Source: Patescibacteria group bacterium (GTDB lineage Bacteria; Patescibacteriota; Doudnabacteria; UBA920). Taken from it: DNA of 13,651 bases. Below are positions 1 to 6,118 of this stretch, piece by piece. The notes beneath the pieces were generated by a model. It saw only the letters and a program-made list of their open reading frames with translations, made no database searches and had not been told where the DNA came from. The translations under genes were made by a program, and so were the position numbers. The DNA is taken from NCBI GenBank assembly GCA_023487095.1, contig JAMDEL010000017.1, forward strand, positions 1 through 13,651, given 5' to 3'. Numbering within the stretch: position 1 is the stretch's first letter; the number at the start of each line of letters is the position of its first letter.

Positions 1-1
1 C

Positions 2-313
2 GGGGGCGTGTGGATTTTTACCGCAAAGAGCCGGGTAGAGAAGCTGGATGAAAACGGGTTTATTGAAGAGAAGCCGGAGGTTGAGCTTGAACTAAAAAAT
101 CCCGAGGGCTTGAAGAGTTTTTTGGAAAAAGATTTGGGTCTAGCCTTAGGCAGCCACAGGCAGAAGCTTAGAACCAGCTACCGGCTTAAGACCGGACAGC
201 TGGTGGAGCTCAATGAGAGCCCGGCTTTTGAAACTCACAATGTGCCGTTTTGGAAAATTTCGTGTTTAAGAGTATGCGTTTCTGCAGGCCTAAAATCAGG
301 ACTTGCTTTGTAG
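2..313 (+). CDS. CYTH-domain protein, C-terminal half (partial, broken)
   Basis: Carboxyl half of a CYTH-fold protein (class IV adenylate cyclase / thiamine triphosphatase superfamily, metal-dependent enzymes acting on triphosphates). The frame is open from the window edge, reading GGVWIFTAKSR, followed by an acidic strand (EEKPEVELEL), a helix and lGl segment, and a basic strand (RQKLRTSYRL) leading to VELNESPA. This matches the middle and later strands of the CYTH tunnel, where a Lys in the ftaK strand and an ExExE-type strand bind phosphate and metal. Family resemblance seems to stop near base 225-235; the last 25-30 codons before the stop at 313 are the antisense of the minus-strand amino half of a CYTH gene. 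The GTG at 8 is inside the domain and is unlikely to be a start. The ExExK half is absent on this strand; it is either left of the window or is the inverted piece at 235-480. Substrate cannot be told. Confidence 0.5.
   Translation, partial: GGVWIFTAKSRVEKLDENGFIEEKPEVELELKNPEGLKSFLEKDLGLALGSHRQKLRTSYRLKTGQLVELNESPAFETHNVPFWKISCLRVCVSAGLKSGLAL
222..250. other. Inversion or chimera junction inside a CYTH gene
   Basis: The plus-strand carboxyl half and minus-strand amino half of a CYTH domain converge here. Only the central strand of the domain (roughly 6-15 codons) would be missing if both came from one gene. Amplification chimeras in single-cell genomes are mostly of this inverted type; a true inversion gives the same picture. 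The exact breakpoint cannot be placed without an intact homologue. Confidence 0.5.
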
Positions 314-480
314 CGCAAATCTTCTATCATCCTTGTCTGTTCAGCCAACTGGGCTCCCAGAGCCTCCACCTGAGCCACAAATTCGGCTCTTGTACCCACG
401 TACTTTATTTTGGTCTCTCTTTCAATTGGAAAACGCCCATCTTTTTCAGGCGGAGGGGTTGTTTTTTCTATATGGTGCAT
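235..480 (-). CDS. CYTH-domain protein, N-terminal half (truncated)
   Basis: Amino half of a CYTH-fold protein. From the ATG at 480 the product is 81 residues with the diagnostic ExExK motif (ERETK), a following helix (AEFVAQVEALGAQ) and an EDLRY segment, the usual start of a CYTH domain. Translation stops at 235, just where the next strands (LRxR, then xFTxK) are expected; those strands are found inverted on the plus strand at 2-225. An upstream TTG at 504 could extend the frame by 8 codons, but a good promoter (-10 at 507-512) would put transcription start near 500, which favours the ATG. No clear Shine-Dalgarno precedes it. The gene lies downstream of the histidine-rich protein gene. As it stands the protein cannot form a full CYTH tunnel and is probably non-functional or an artefact of a chimeric junction. 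Confidence 0.55.
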   Translation of the reverse strand: MHHIEKTTPPPEKDGRFPIERETKIKYVGTRAEFVAQVEALGAQLAEQTRMIEDLRYKASPDFRPAETHTLKHEIFQNGTL

Positions 481-506
481 AAATGAGCGATTTTTATTTT
501 CCAAAA

Positions 507-535
507 AATATAGAATTGAGTTTAAATATTTTCAA
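507..535 (-). promoter_or_regulatory. Sigma-70 type promoter before the CYTH gene
   Basis: On the minus strand a TTGAAA -35 (530-535) and a TATATT -10 (507-512) are separated by exactly 17 bases. It begins directly after the stop codon of the histidine-rich protein gene, and predicts a start of transcription near 500 and a leader of about 20 bases before the ATG at 480. Seen by eye; not tested. Confidence 0.5.
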
Positions 536-850
536 TCAGTGGCTGTGGTTGTGGCCATGGTCGTGCCCGGCATGGTTATGTTCCTGTTCTTCCGGCTGGG
601 TTTTTTTGCGTTCTTTTTCCAGCTTTTCAATTGCCTCGTTTATTTTCTGGCCGTATTCTTTAATTTTGTCCTGGCCGTTCACCAATAAATCCGCAACCTG
701 TTCGGGCTTAATATCCAAAAGCATACCCAGGCCAATAACGTGGGCGGAAGTTGTCCAGAGATTTCTGTCAGTCATTTCCTGGCGCATCATTAATTCATAT
801 AAAACTTTTTCTGTTTTAGTGGGTTCTTTCTGCTTAAAATCGTTAGCCAT
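536..850 (-). CDS. Small protein with histidine-rich C-terminal tail, unknown function
   Basis: A 104-residue soluble protein that I do not recognise as a named family. Residues about 15-60 look helical, 62-83 form a strongly charged helix (KIKEYGQKINEAIEKLEKERKK), and the tail (91-104) has seven histidines in fourteen residues, in HxH and HxxH spacing with Asp and Asn. Such tails bind Ni, Zn, Co or Cu in unrelated proteins (HypB, SlyD, ZIP transporters), so metal binding or storage is a reasonable inference but not proof. There is no signal peptide or membrane segment. The ATG at 850 has a good ribosome binding site (AAAGGA, 6 bases away) and lies 19 bases after the Nudix stop, so it is probably co-transcribed with secA and the Nudix gene. 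No cysteines are present, so the tail would be the only evident metal site. Confidence 0.75.
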   Translation of the reverse strand: MANDFKQKEPTKTEKVLYELMMRQEMTDRNLWTTSAHVIGLGMLLDIKPEQVADLLVNGQDKIKEYGQKINEAIEKLEKERKKTQPEEQEHNHAGHDHGHNHSH

Positions 851-869
851 TGTGGTTCCTTTGAATTAA

Positions 870-1313
870 TTATTCTTTATATTCATCGTACTGCCGGCCC
901 GTCTTTAGGGCCTGCAAGGCAATTTTTACAGGAGCGAACATAGGTTCAGGCAGATCATCCAGCGGGAACCAGGCAGCGACCTCCACCTTGTCGGGCTCCA
1001 TGGGCCTTGGCTCTCCTGAAATAATATCCGCCAAAAAGATTATGTCCACATACTGCCGGCCGTCTTTCCATTGTTCGTCCAGGCAAACCAAAAATTTCAG
1101 ATTACCCACGATAATTCCCAGCTCCTCTTGTGTTTCCCGGATTGCCGCCTGGGCCGGGGTTTCTCCGGGTTCAACATGGCCTCCAGCTGAACCCCACTGG
1201 CCTTGCCCCAAAGACTTTTTGCTTGAGCGCTTAGCCAGCAAAGTTTTGCCGTCTTTGACGACAATTACCCCTGCTCCAAGCCTGATGTTTCCAGAACTAC
1301 TGGTTTTTTCCAT
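870..1313 (-). CDS. Nudix hydrolase (MutT/NUDT15-like)
   Basis: A 147-residue Nudix hydrolase, which cleaves nucleoside diphosphates linked to another group with Mg2+. The Nudix box GX5EX7REUXEEXGU is complete: Gly45, Glu51, Arg59-Glu60, Glu63-Glu64, Gly66-Ile67, with Thr61 in the usual hydrophobic position. Before it come the first strand (GAGVIVVKDGKTLLAKR) and a W-G-S-A-G-G turn like that of MutT/NUDT15 proteins. After it the WFPLDDLPEPMF segment resembles enzymes acting on free (d)NTPs, but the substrate is not fixed by sequence. I chose the ATG at 1313 because the longer frame (to 1376) would only add residues antiparallel to nothing and read through the secA zinc-motif region; AAGAA lies about 7 bases upstream. 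The start overlaps the secA end by 17 bases, so translation is probably coupled. It may sanitise the nucleotide pool. Confidence 0.9.
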   Translation of the reverse strand: MEKTSSSGNIRLGAGVIVVKDGKTLLAKRSSKKSLGQGQWGSAGGHVEPGETPAQAAIRETQEELGIIVGNLKFLVCLDEQWKDGRQYVDIIFLADIISGEPRPMEPDKVEVAAWFPLDDLPEPMFAPVKIALQALKTGRQYDEYKE

Positions 1314-3981
1314 GGCATTTCTTAAATTTTTTGCCCGAACCGCAGGGGCAAAGGTCGTTTCTGCCCACGTTATCAAATTTTGCGTCTAGCTGCGCAGTTT
1401 TTCCTCCGGCACCGCTCAGCTCAACTTTCTGCGCTTGGGGGCTTGCTTCAACCTGGACGGTTATTTTAAATATGCTGTAGACAATCTGCTTGTTGATTTC
1501 CGCAGTCATGCGCTGGAACATGGCAAAGCCTTCTTTTTTATATTCCACCAGCGGGTCCCTCTGGCCGTAGCCACGCAGCCTTACGCTGTCGCGCAAGTGG
1601 TCCATAGTGTCCAAATGCTCCATCCAGAGCGTGTCCAAAGCCTGAAGCGCCACAAACCTCTGGGCGCCTTCAAAAATTTCCTTGCCCATGTCCTTTTCTC
1701 GGTTTTCCCAAACCTCTTCGGCCGCCTTGGTCAGAATATCCACAATGGCAAACTCGGTGCTGGCCGAATCTTCTTTGGCGTTTTTAACCTTTTCCACAAG
1801 TTCCCGGGTAACGGGAAAAATTGTATTTGCGGTTTTCAGGATCTCGCCCACAGGGTCATGCTTGTCACCGGCCTGCTCTTCTGGCAGGTTCAAATGGTAA
1901 GTAACCACTTCGCCAATTTCCTGCCTGACCATGTCCTGGATTTCCGCCTTTAAATCTACATCCTTGCTTTCCGGCGTGCCTAACAAATACTTGCGGCGGC
2001 GCTTATAAATAACATTGCGCTGGTGGTTCAGGACATCGTCAAACTCCAGAACGTGTTTTCTGGTATCAAAGTTAAGCCCTTCAATTTTTTTCTGCGCCTG
2101 CTCAATTGACCTGGAAACCATGCCCGCGGCAATCGGCTGGTCGTCCGGCAAGCCTAAAGTGGTCATAAGATTTTTCATTTTTTCGCCGCCGAAGAGCCGC
2201 ATCAGGTCGTCTTCCATGGAGACAAAAAATTGTGAAGAACCCGGGTCGCCTTGGCGCCCCGCACGGCCTCTCAGCTGGTTGTCTATGCGTCTGGATTCAT
2301 GGCGTTCCGTGCCTAAAATATGCAAGCCCCCGGCTTCGCGCACGACCTTGGCTTCTTCCTGGTCAACCGGATTGCCGCCCAAAAGAATGTCCACGCCGCG
2401 GCCTGCGATATTCGTGGCCAGGGTTATAGCCTTAAACCTTCCGGCTTGGGAAATAATTTGCGCTTCACGTTCGTGGTTTTTGGCATTTAGGATTTCAAAC
2501 TGCAAGCCTTCTTTTTTAAGCTGTTCTGCCAAAAGCTCATTCTTGGCAATGCTGACCGTGCCTATCAAAATCGGCTGGCCTTTGGCATTTCTTTCCTTGA
2601 CTTCTTTGGCAATGGCGCTGAATTTTGCTTCTTCGGTTTTGTAGACCATATCCGCCATGTCCTGCCTGACCATGGGCTTGTTGGTGGGAATCTGCTCAAC
2701 CGTCAACTTATAAATTTTAAAGAATTCCTCTTCCTCGGTTTTAGCCGTACCGGTCATCCCCGAGAGGAACATATACAGGCGGAAAAGGTTTTGGAAAGTG
2801 ATGGTTGCAAGGGTCTTGCTCTCCTGCTGGATTTTCACACCCTCTTTAGCCTCAATGGCCTGGTGCAGGCCTTCCGAATAGCGGCGCCCGAACATCAAAC
2901 GTCCGGTAAACTCATCAACAATAATTATTTCCCCGTCCCTGACTACGTAGTCCCGGTCTTTTTTGAAAAGTGTCTTGGAGCGCAAGGCCTGTTCAATGTG
3001 GTGGATAGTGGTCACGCCCTTGGACGTGTCGTAAATATTCGGAACTTTCAGGATTTTTTCTATTTTTGTAATCCCAGCATCGGTCAGGCTGGCGGCTTTG
3101 TGTTTTTCATCCACGACAAAATCTTCGGTGTCATGCAGCTGCTCAACAATTTTTGCAAATTCGTAATACTTGTCGGTCGGGTCGGCATCCGGACTGGAAA
3201 TAATCAGCGGGGTCCTAGCCTCGTCTATTAGAATGCTGTCAACTTCGTCCACAATGGCGAAAAATAAATCCCGTTGGACCATTTGGCTTTGATGCTGAAC
3301 CATGTTGTCGCGCAAAAAATCAAAACCAAATTCGTTATTTGTGCCATAGGTAATATCAGCGGCGTAAGCTTCCCGCCTGGATATCGGGCGCATGTGTTTT
3401 ACGTCCATGACCAGGCCTTTGGTTTCGCCCTCAAGCTTTTTTATTTCTTCTTCCTCCGGCTTATAGCTGGTATCATACAAAAACGACTGCTCGTGCTGAA
3501 TAGAGGATACGGAAATCGCAAGGTAATGGAAAACCGGCCCCATTAAGGAAGCCTGCCACCTGGCCAAATAATCGTTGACGGTCACCAAGTGCGCGCCTTT
3601 GCCTGCCAGGGAATACAATACCAAGGGCAAAGTGGCTGTCAGAGTCTTCCCTTCTCCAGTTTTCATTTCCGCAATGTGGTTTTCGGCCAAAGCAAAGCCT
3701 CCCACCAGCTGGACATCGTAATGATACTGGCCAATGGCCCTTTTGGCGGCTTCGCGGGTCAACGCAAAAACCCGCGGGGCAATTTCTTTTAGCCGCTGCC
3801 TGATTTCAGATTTTTCCGAGAGTTTGGAAAGTTCTGCCTTAAAATTGGCAATTTCTTTTTGGATCTGCACCTGCTCCAACTTGCCAACCTCTTCCGCATA
3901 ACTGCTCGCCAATTCAAGCTCCTTGGACCATTTGGTTAGCGGCGAAGTTTCGCCGCCAAATATTTTAGAAAAAAATGACAT
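1297..3981 (-). CDS. secA: Preprotein translocase ATPase SecA
   Basis: The 894-residue motor that uses ATP to push unfolded preproteins through SecYEG at the cytoplasmic membrane. Visible in order: Walker A (MKTGEGKT, 106-113), the AYAADITYGTNNEFGFDFLRD segment after the first half of NBD1, DEVD Walker B (245-248), the preprotein cross-linking region, the second RecA fold with TNIAGRGVDI and GRAGRQGDPGSSQFF, helical scaffold and wing regions, and a C-terminal zinc-binding tail CxCx8CH (Cys878, Cys880, Cys889, His890), which in other bacteria binds SecB and phospholipid. Residues about 162-201 are an insertion compared with the short linker of E. coli or Bacillus SecA. The ATG at 3981 is preferred over the adjacent TTG at 3984; AAGGA lies 7 bases upstream. 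It has its own promoter at 4038 and a terminator just before it, and overlaps the Nudix gene downstream. Confidence 0.98.
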   Translation of the reverse strand: MSFFSKIFGGETSPLTKWSKELELASSYAEEVGKLEQVQIQKEIANFKAELSKLSEKSEIRQRLKEIAPRVFALTREAAKRAIGQYHYDVQLVGGFALAENHIAEMKTGEGKTLTATLPLVLYSLAGKGAHLVTVNDYLARWQASLMGPVFHYLAISVSSIQHEQSFLYDTSYKPEEEEIKKLEGETKGLVMDVKHMRPISRREAYAADITYGTNNEFGFDFLRDNMVQHQSQMVQRDLFFAIVDEVDSILIDEARTPLIISSPDADPTDKYYEFAKIVEQLHDTEDFVVDEKHKAASLTDAGITKIEKILKVPNIYDTSKGVTTIHHIEQALRSKTLFKKDRDYVVRDGEIIIVDEFTGRLMFGRRYSEGLHQAIEAKEGVKIQQESKTLATITFQNLFRLYMFLSGMTGTAKTEEEEFFKIYKLTVEQIPTNKPMVRQDMADMVYKTEEAKFSAIAKEVKERNAKGQPILIGTVSIAKNELLAEQLKKEGLQFEILNAKNHEREAQIISQAGRFKAITLATNIAGRGVDILLGGNPVDQEEAKVVREAGGLHILGTERHESRRIDNQLRGRAGRQGDPGSSQFFVSMEDDLMRLFGGEKMKNLMTTLGLPDDQPIAAGMVSRSIEQAQKKIEGLNFDTRKHVLEFDDVLNHQRNVIYKRRRKYLLGTPESKDVDLKAEIQDMVRQEIGEVVTYHLNLPEEQAGDKHDPVGEILKTANTIFPVTRELVEKVKNAKEDSASTEFAIVDILTKAAEEVWENREKDMGKEIFEGAQRFVALQALDTLWMEHLDTMDHLRDSVRLRGYGQRDPLVEYKKEGFAMFQRMTAEINKQIVYSIFKITVQVEASPQAQKVELSGAGGKTAQLDAKFDNVGRNDLCPCGSGKKFKKCHGKNQ

Positions 3982-4037
3982 CAAAAATTCCTTTTAAATT
4001 ACAGCAAAAATTACCTAGCCTTTCCGGTAACTGTTAA

Positions 4038-4043
4038 ATTATA
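4038..4043 (-). promoter_or_regulatory. Extended -10 promoter for secA
   Basis: On the minus strand a perfect TATAAT is preceded by TGG, giving an extended -10 element 57 bases upstream of the secA ATG. The -35 region (around 4061-4066) is poor and falls in the T-tract of the upstream terminator, which fits an extended -10 promoter that needs no good -35. It would let secA be expressed independently of the hpf/mur transcript. Confidence 0.6.
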
Positions 4044-4054
4044 CCAATAAACCT

Positions 4055-4100
4055 GCATAAAGAAAAGGCCGCCCTAGATCACTTTCGTGACCTGGGCGGC
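4055..4100 (-). terminator. Strong intrinsic terminator between the 58-codon gene and secA
   Basis: Minus-strand hairpin 4100-4068: GCCGCCC pairs with GGGCGGC, then AGGTCAC pairs with GTGATCT (one G-U), with a single bulged A and a GAAA (GNRA) loop, followed by CTTTTCTTT. The stem is 14 bp. The upstream arm and loop also encode the last residues (PPRSRK) and the stop codon of the 58-codon gene, so a ribosome finishing that gene would cover the arm that forms the terminator. Confidence 0.85.
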
Positions 4101-4255
4101 AGGGAGTTTCGGCCGAAGAGTTCCACAAACCTCTGCCTATCCATAGACTCGCAAATAGGCTGCGAACTGCCGGCAAAAAAACGCTTAATCCGGTATGTGA
4201 CCTCAAGCTGGCCATCCTCCGTCCAAAAGGCGGATTGAAGCTCGTAGGTTTTCAT
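4079..4255 (-). CDS. 58-residue hypothetical protein
   Basis: A small protein that I do not recognise: MKTYELQSAFWTEDGQLEVT and on to residue 58. The first 30 residues alternate polar and hydrophobic residues like two or three beta strands (YELQSAFW, LEVTYRIKRFF); residues 35-50 (SMDRQRFVELFGRN) look helical; the end is basic. There is no signal peptide or membrane segment, and one Cys. The ATG at 4255 is chosen because AAGGAG sits 8 bases upstream, one of the strongest ribosome binding sites in the window; the frame runs open further upstream to 4357, but that part crosses inverted repeats and has no ribosome binding site. It lies between two terminators, so it depends on read-through from hpf or an unseen promoter. 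The stop codon is inside the downstream terminator stem. Confidence 0.6.
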   Translation of the reverse strand: MKTYELQSAFWTEDGQLEVTYRIKRFFAGSSQPICESMDRQRFVELFGRNSLPPRSRK

Positions 4256-4281
4256 TGGTGTCTCTCCTTGTTTGCAGGCAA

Positions 4282-4361
4282 GCCAGCACGCTTGTTGTCC
4301 CGCTGGGGCATTTTTTGTGCTGGCAGAAACAGGCGGCACCGGTTTTTGCCAAAACAAAAAA
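4282..4361 (-). promoter_or_regulatory. Structured leader with two mutually exclusive hairpins
   Basis: In transcript order three segments can pair. A (4361-4342) and B (4330-4311) match in 17 of 20 positions as an inverted repeat with an 11-base loop. The GCCAGCAC part of B (4324-4317) also pairs perfectly, 8 of 8, with C, GTGCTGGC (4289-4282), which lies 15-20 bases before the ribosome binding site of the 58-codon gene. A includes the T-tract of the preceding hpf terminator. The arrangement resembles an attenuator or riboregulator, but it matches no riboswitch class I know. Confidence 0.35.
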
Positions 4362-4383
4362 CCCGCAAGGCAAAGCCCTGCGG
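4351..4383 (-). terminator. Intrinsic terminator downstream of hpf
   Basis: On the minus strand CCGCAGGGC pairs with GCCTTGCGG (9 bp, one G-U) around a TTT loop, followed by GGTTTTTTGTTTT. In the opposite direction the G-U becomes an A-C mismatch and no T-run follows, so it works leftwards, ending transcripts coming from hpf. Confidence 0.8.
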
Positions 4384-4387
4384 ATTG

Positions 4388-4427
4388 TAAAAAAATTACA
4401 AAAACCGGACTTCTGCCTTACGGCAGA
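4388..4427 (-). other. Second, weaker hairpin after hpf
   Basis: TCTGCC and GGCAGA form a 6 bp stem with a GTAA (GNRA) loop at 4427-4412. Seven bases later come T5 and then T7 tracts. It may be an auxiliary terminator or a 3' end stabiliser. The space between hpf and the 58-codon gene (4256-4477) holds this, the main terminator and the inverted repeats, and no other convincing gene. Confidence 0.35.
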
Positions 4428-4477
4428 GCCCACCAAGCGACAACGGCGGTTAAGGTGTATTTAATGTTCATACTCGT

Positions 4478-4819
4478 TTATATTCCTTTAGTAAGCCTCG
4501 CAGCCCTCTTTGCCGCATCTCTATGCTTGGTAATTTTTTTGTCCTTATATTTTACCATTTGTTCCTTGATTTTGGGAATGGTCAAATCCAGGGCGGCATA
4601 AAAATCATCGGCCCGCGCCTCTGCAAAAAACCCGTGGGGGGTAATTTTAATTTCCGTCCTGTAGACCAAGCCTGATTTATGCTTTTTATCCACCTCCAAC
4701 TCTAAATAGACAGTGTTTTCAGGCCTAAGAAACTTGGAGAGTATGTTGAGTTTCTTTTCTATGGCGTTTTTGATAGCCGGGGTGAGGCTTGTGTTGGTGG
4801 CTTTTGTGTTTATTTTCAT
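4478..4819 (-). CDS. hpf: Ribosome hibernation-promoting factor (HPF/YfiA, short form)
   Basis: A 113-residue member of the HPF/RaiA family, which binds the 30S decoding region and inactivates ribosomes in starvation. The beta-alpha-beta-beta-beta-alpha fold is visible: MKINTKATNTSL, helix PAIKNAIEKKLNILSKFL, strands VYLELEVDKK and YRTEIKITPHG, the FAEARADDFYAALDLTIPKIKEQMVKYKDK segment (the D-x-Y-A-A-[IL]-D pattern of the family), then a basic tail (KKITKHRDAAKRAARL) that suits rRNA contact. It lacks the extra C-terminal dimerisation domain of long HPF, so by analogy it would act like the short enterobacterial type. The ATG at 4819 has no clear ribosome binding site; 49 bases separate it from the murB stop, and only a weak promoter could be there, so read-through from the mur operon is likely. 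A terminator follows. Confidence 0.9.
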   Translation of the reverse strand: MKINTKATNTSLTPAIKNAIEKKLNILSKFLRPENTVYLELEVDKKHKSGLVYRTEIKITPHGFFAEARADDFYAALDLTIPKIKEQMVKYKDKKITKHRDAAKRAARLTKGI

Positions 4820-4868
4820 AAAAAAGCTTTAATTTAAGGGTGCGTTAAGCTTATCATTTTTTGCGGCT

Positions 4869-5954
4869 TTATTCAACCAATTTTAATTCTTCCGAAGAGA
4901 ACCCAAGCAAAATAGGCTCAACTTGGAGCTTGACTCCGAACGTTTTAAGAACGCTGTCAATCACTTCTTTTGCCAAACTAAGCACGTCTTTAGCGCTGGC
5001 CCGGCCCGACTCATTAACAATAACCAAGGGCTGGTTATGGTTGATTTTCGCCCCGTCAACGTTCAGGTCAGCCAGCCCGCAAAGCTCTATGAGTGCCGCA
5101 GAAGGCACTTTAAAATGGGAATTGTTTTCCCTGAATGTTTTTTTGTCCAGCGTTTGGGCCGCGTTCTCGCCGAAGCTTGCGGACGCGCGTGCAAGCAAAT
5201 CGTTAAATCCCGTTTCGTCCAGGTTGATATTTTTGAAAAAGGAGCCGGCATTGCCGTTCTTCGCTTTTACGGGGAAGGGGTATTTTAGATTGCGGATTTT
5301 AATAATCTCCTGCCGGATTTCCGCAAGCGCGGGATTCTTGCCGGCAAAAGCCCGAACCAAATCCCTGTACTCCAAAATCGGGGTGGGTTTTTTGCTTAAA
5401 GCCAATGTCACCGAAAAAATAACATATCTGCCGCGAGCTTGTTTGTTAAAAATACTGCTTCTGTAACCGAACTGGCACTCCGAATTTATAAGTTCCAAAA
5501 ACCGCTTGCTCGTGGTGTCAAAGACACTGGTGGAAACCAAAACTCTGGAAGCCTCCTGTCCGTAGGCCCCGACGTTCTGAACCGCAATGGCTCCGCAACT
5601 GCCCGGGATGTGTGAAAGGTTTTCCAAGCCCCACCAGCCGTTTTTGACCGTCCATTCCACAATCTCGTCCCAGTTCTCCCCTGCTGCGACTTTGATTTTA
5701 ACGGCCTCACTATTTTCTTCAAGGATTTCCTTGCCCTTAAAGCAAACTTTTGTCACTAAGCCGTCAAACCCCCTGTCGCTCACCAGCAGATTGCTGCCGC
5801 CACCCAGGACAAAGACAGGTGTTTTTTGCCTGTGGGCAAATTCAAAAGCCTCAGCAGTCTCTTCGGGGGTTTTTACCTCGCAAAACCACCGGGCCGGGCC
5901 GCCAATTTTAAAAGTCGTATACCCGGCGAGCGGAACATTTTCTAAAATTTCCAT
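4869..5954 (-). CDS. murB: UDP-N-acetylenolpyruvoylglucosamine reductase MurB
   Basis: A 361-residue FAD enzyme of the cytoplasm that reduces UDP-GlcNAc-enolpyruvate with NADPH to UDP-MurNAc. The family marks are YTTFKIGGPA (12-21), the FAD-binding VLGGGSNLLV (49-58), IPGSCGAIAVQNVGAYG (116-132), YRSS (164-167) as in type I enzymes, the proton-donor serine in NAGSFFKN (Ser238), and a C-terminal glutamate in VEP (Glu346) equivalent to E. coli Glu325. It is slightly longer than typical bacterial MurB of about 300-345 residues. The ATG at 5954 follows the stop of the small membrane-protein gene by a single base; AGGAG lies 12 bases upstream. It is the last mur gene of the block. No key residue seems lost. 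Confidence 0.96.
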   Translation of the reverse strand: MEILENVPLAGYTTFKIGGPARWFCEVKTPEETAEAFEFAHRQKTPVFVLGGGSNLLVSDRGFDGLVTKVCFKGKEILEENSEAVKIKVAAGENWDEIVEWTVKNGWWGLENLSHIPGSCGAIAVQNVGAYGQEASRVLVSTSVFDTTSKRFLELINSECQFGYRSSIFNKQARGRYVIFSVTLALSKKPTPILEYRDLVRAFAGKNPALAEIRQEIIKIRNLKYPFPVKAKNGNAGSFFKNINLDETGFNDLLARASASFGENAAQTLDKKTFRENNSHFKVPSAALIELCGLADLNVDGAKINHNQPLVIVNESGRASAKDVLSLAKEVIDSVLKTFGVKLQVEPILLGFSSEELKLVE

Positions 5955-5955
5955 G

Positions 5956-6108
5956 TTATTGGAATACTCCTGGAGTGACTACGGGCACTTGGGTTTTTTG
6001 AACCGTACTCGGCTCAACCGATTTTTTGTGCAAAAAAAACCAAGCTAGCGCAAAGACTGCCACAAAGATCAAAAAAGAATAAACTGCTGTTTTCAGGTTT
6101 GGACTCAT
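5956..6108 (-). CDS. Small single-pass membrane protein between murC and murB
   Basis: A 50-residue protein with one hydrophobic helix (residues 7-27, TAVYSFLIFVAVFALAWFFLH), two lysines after it, and a Thr/Val/Pro-rich tail (KTQVPVVTPGVFQ). By the positive-inside rule the KK after the helix would place the tail in the cytoplasm, but the signal is weak. I do not recognise a family. Starts at 6138 (ATG) or 6162 (TTG) are possible but overlap murC; 6108 begins 10 bases after the murC stop and keeps the helix whole. No strong ribosome binding site; translational coupling to murC is likely. Its stop is one base before the murB ATG. It may be a membrane anchor for wall-precursor enzymes or a remnant; both are guesses. 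Confidence 0.55.
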   Translation of the reverse strand: MSPNLKTAVYSFLIFVAVFALAWFFLHKKSVEPSTVQKTQVPVVTPGVFQ

Positions 6109-6118
6109 TCCCAAAAAG

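Noticed and set aside
1314..1376. Upstream extension of the Nudix gene to 168 residues
   Set aside because: It would lie over the secA zinc-binding tail, adds no Nudix sequence, and begins without a better ribosome binding site.
2015..2644. 209-codon open frame on the plus strand
   Set aside because: It lies wholly antisense to secA, whose family match is certain, and its composition is that of a complementary frame (runs of S, R, W).
4418..4471. 17-codon frame (MNIKYTLTAVVAWWALP) after hpf
   Set aside because: AAGGA lies 12 bases before the ATG, but the frame is too short, ends in a hairpin loop, and nothing else supports translation. It could be a leader peptide, but I cannot support it.
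4840..4885. Possible hpf promoter (TTGAAT and GATAAG)
   Set aside because: The spacing is 15 bases and the -10 matches only four of six positions; weaker than the secA and CYTH promoters.
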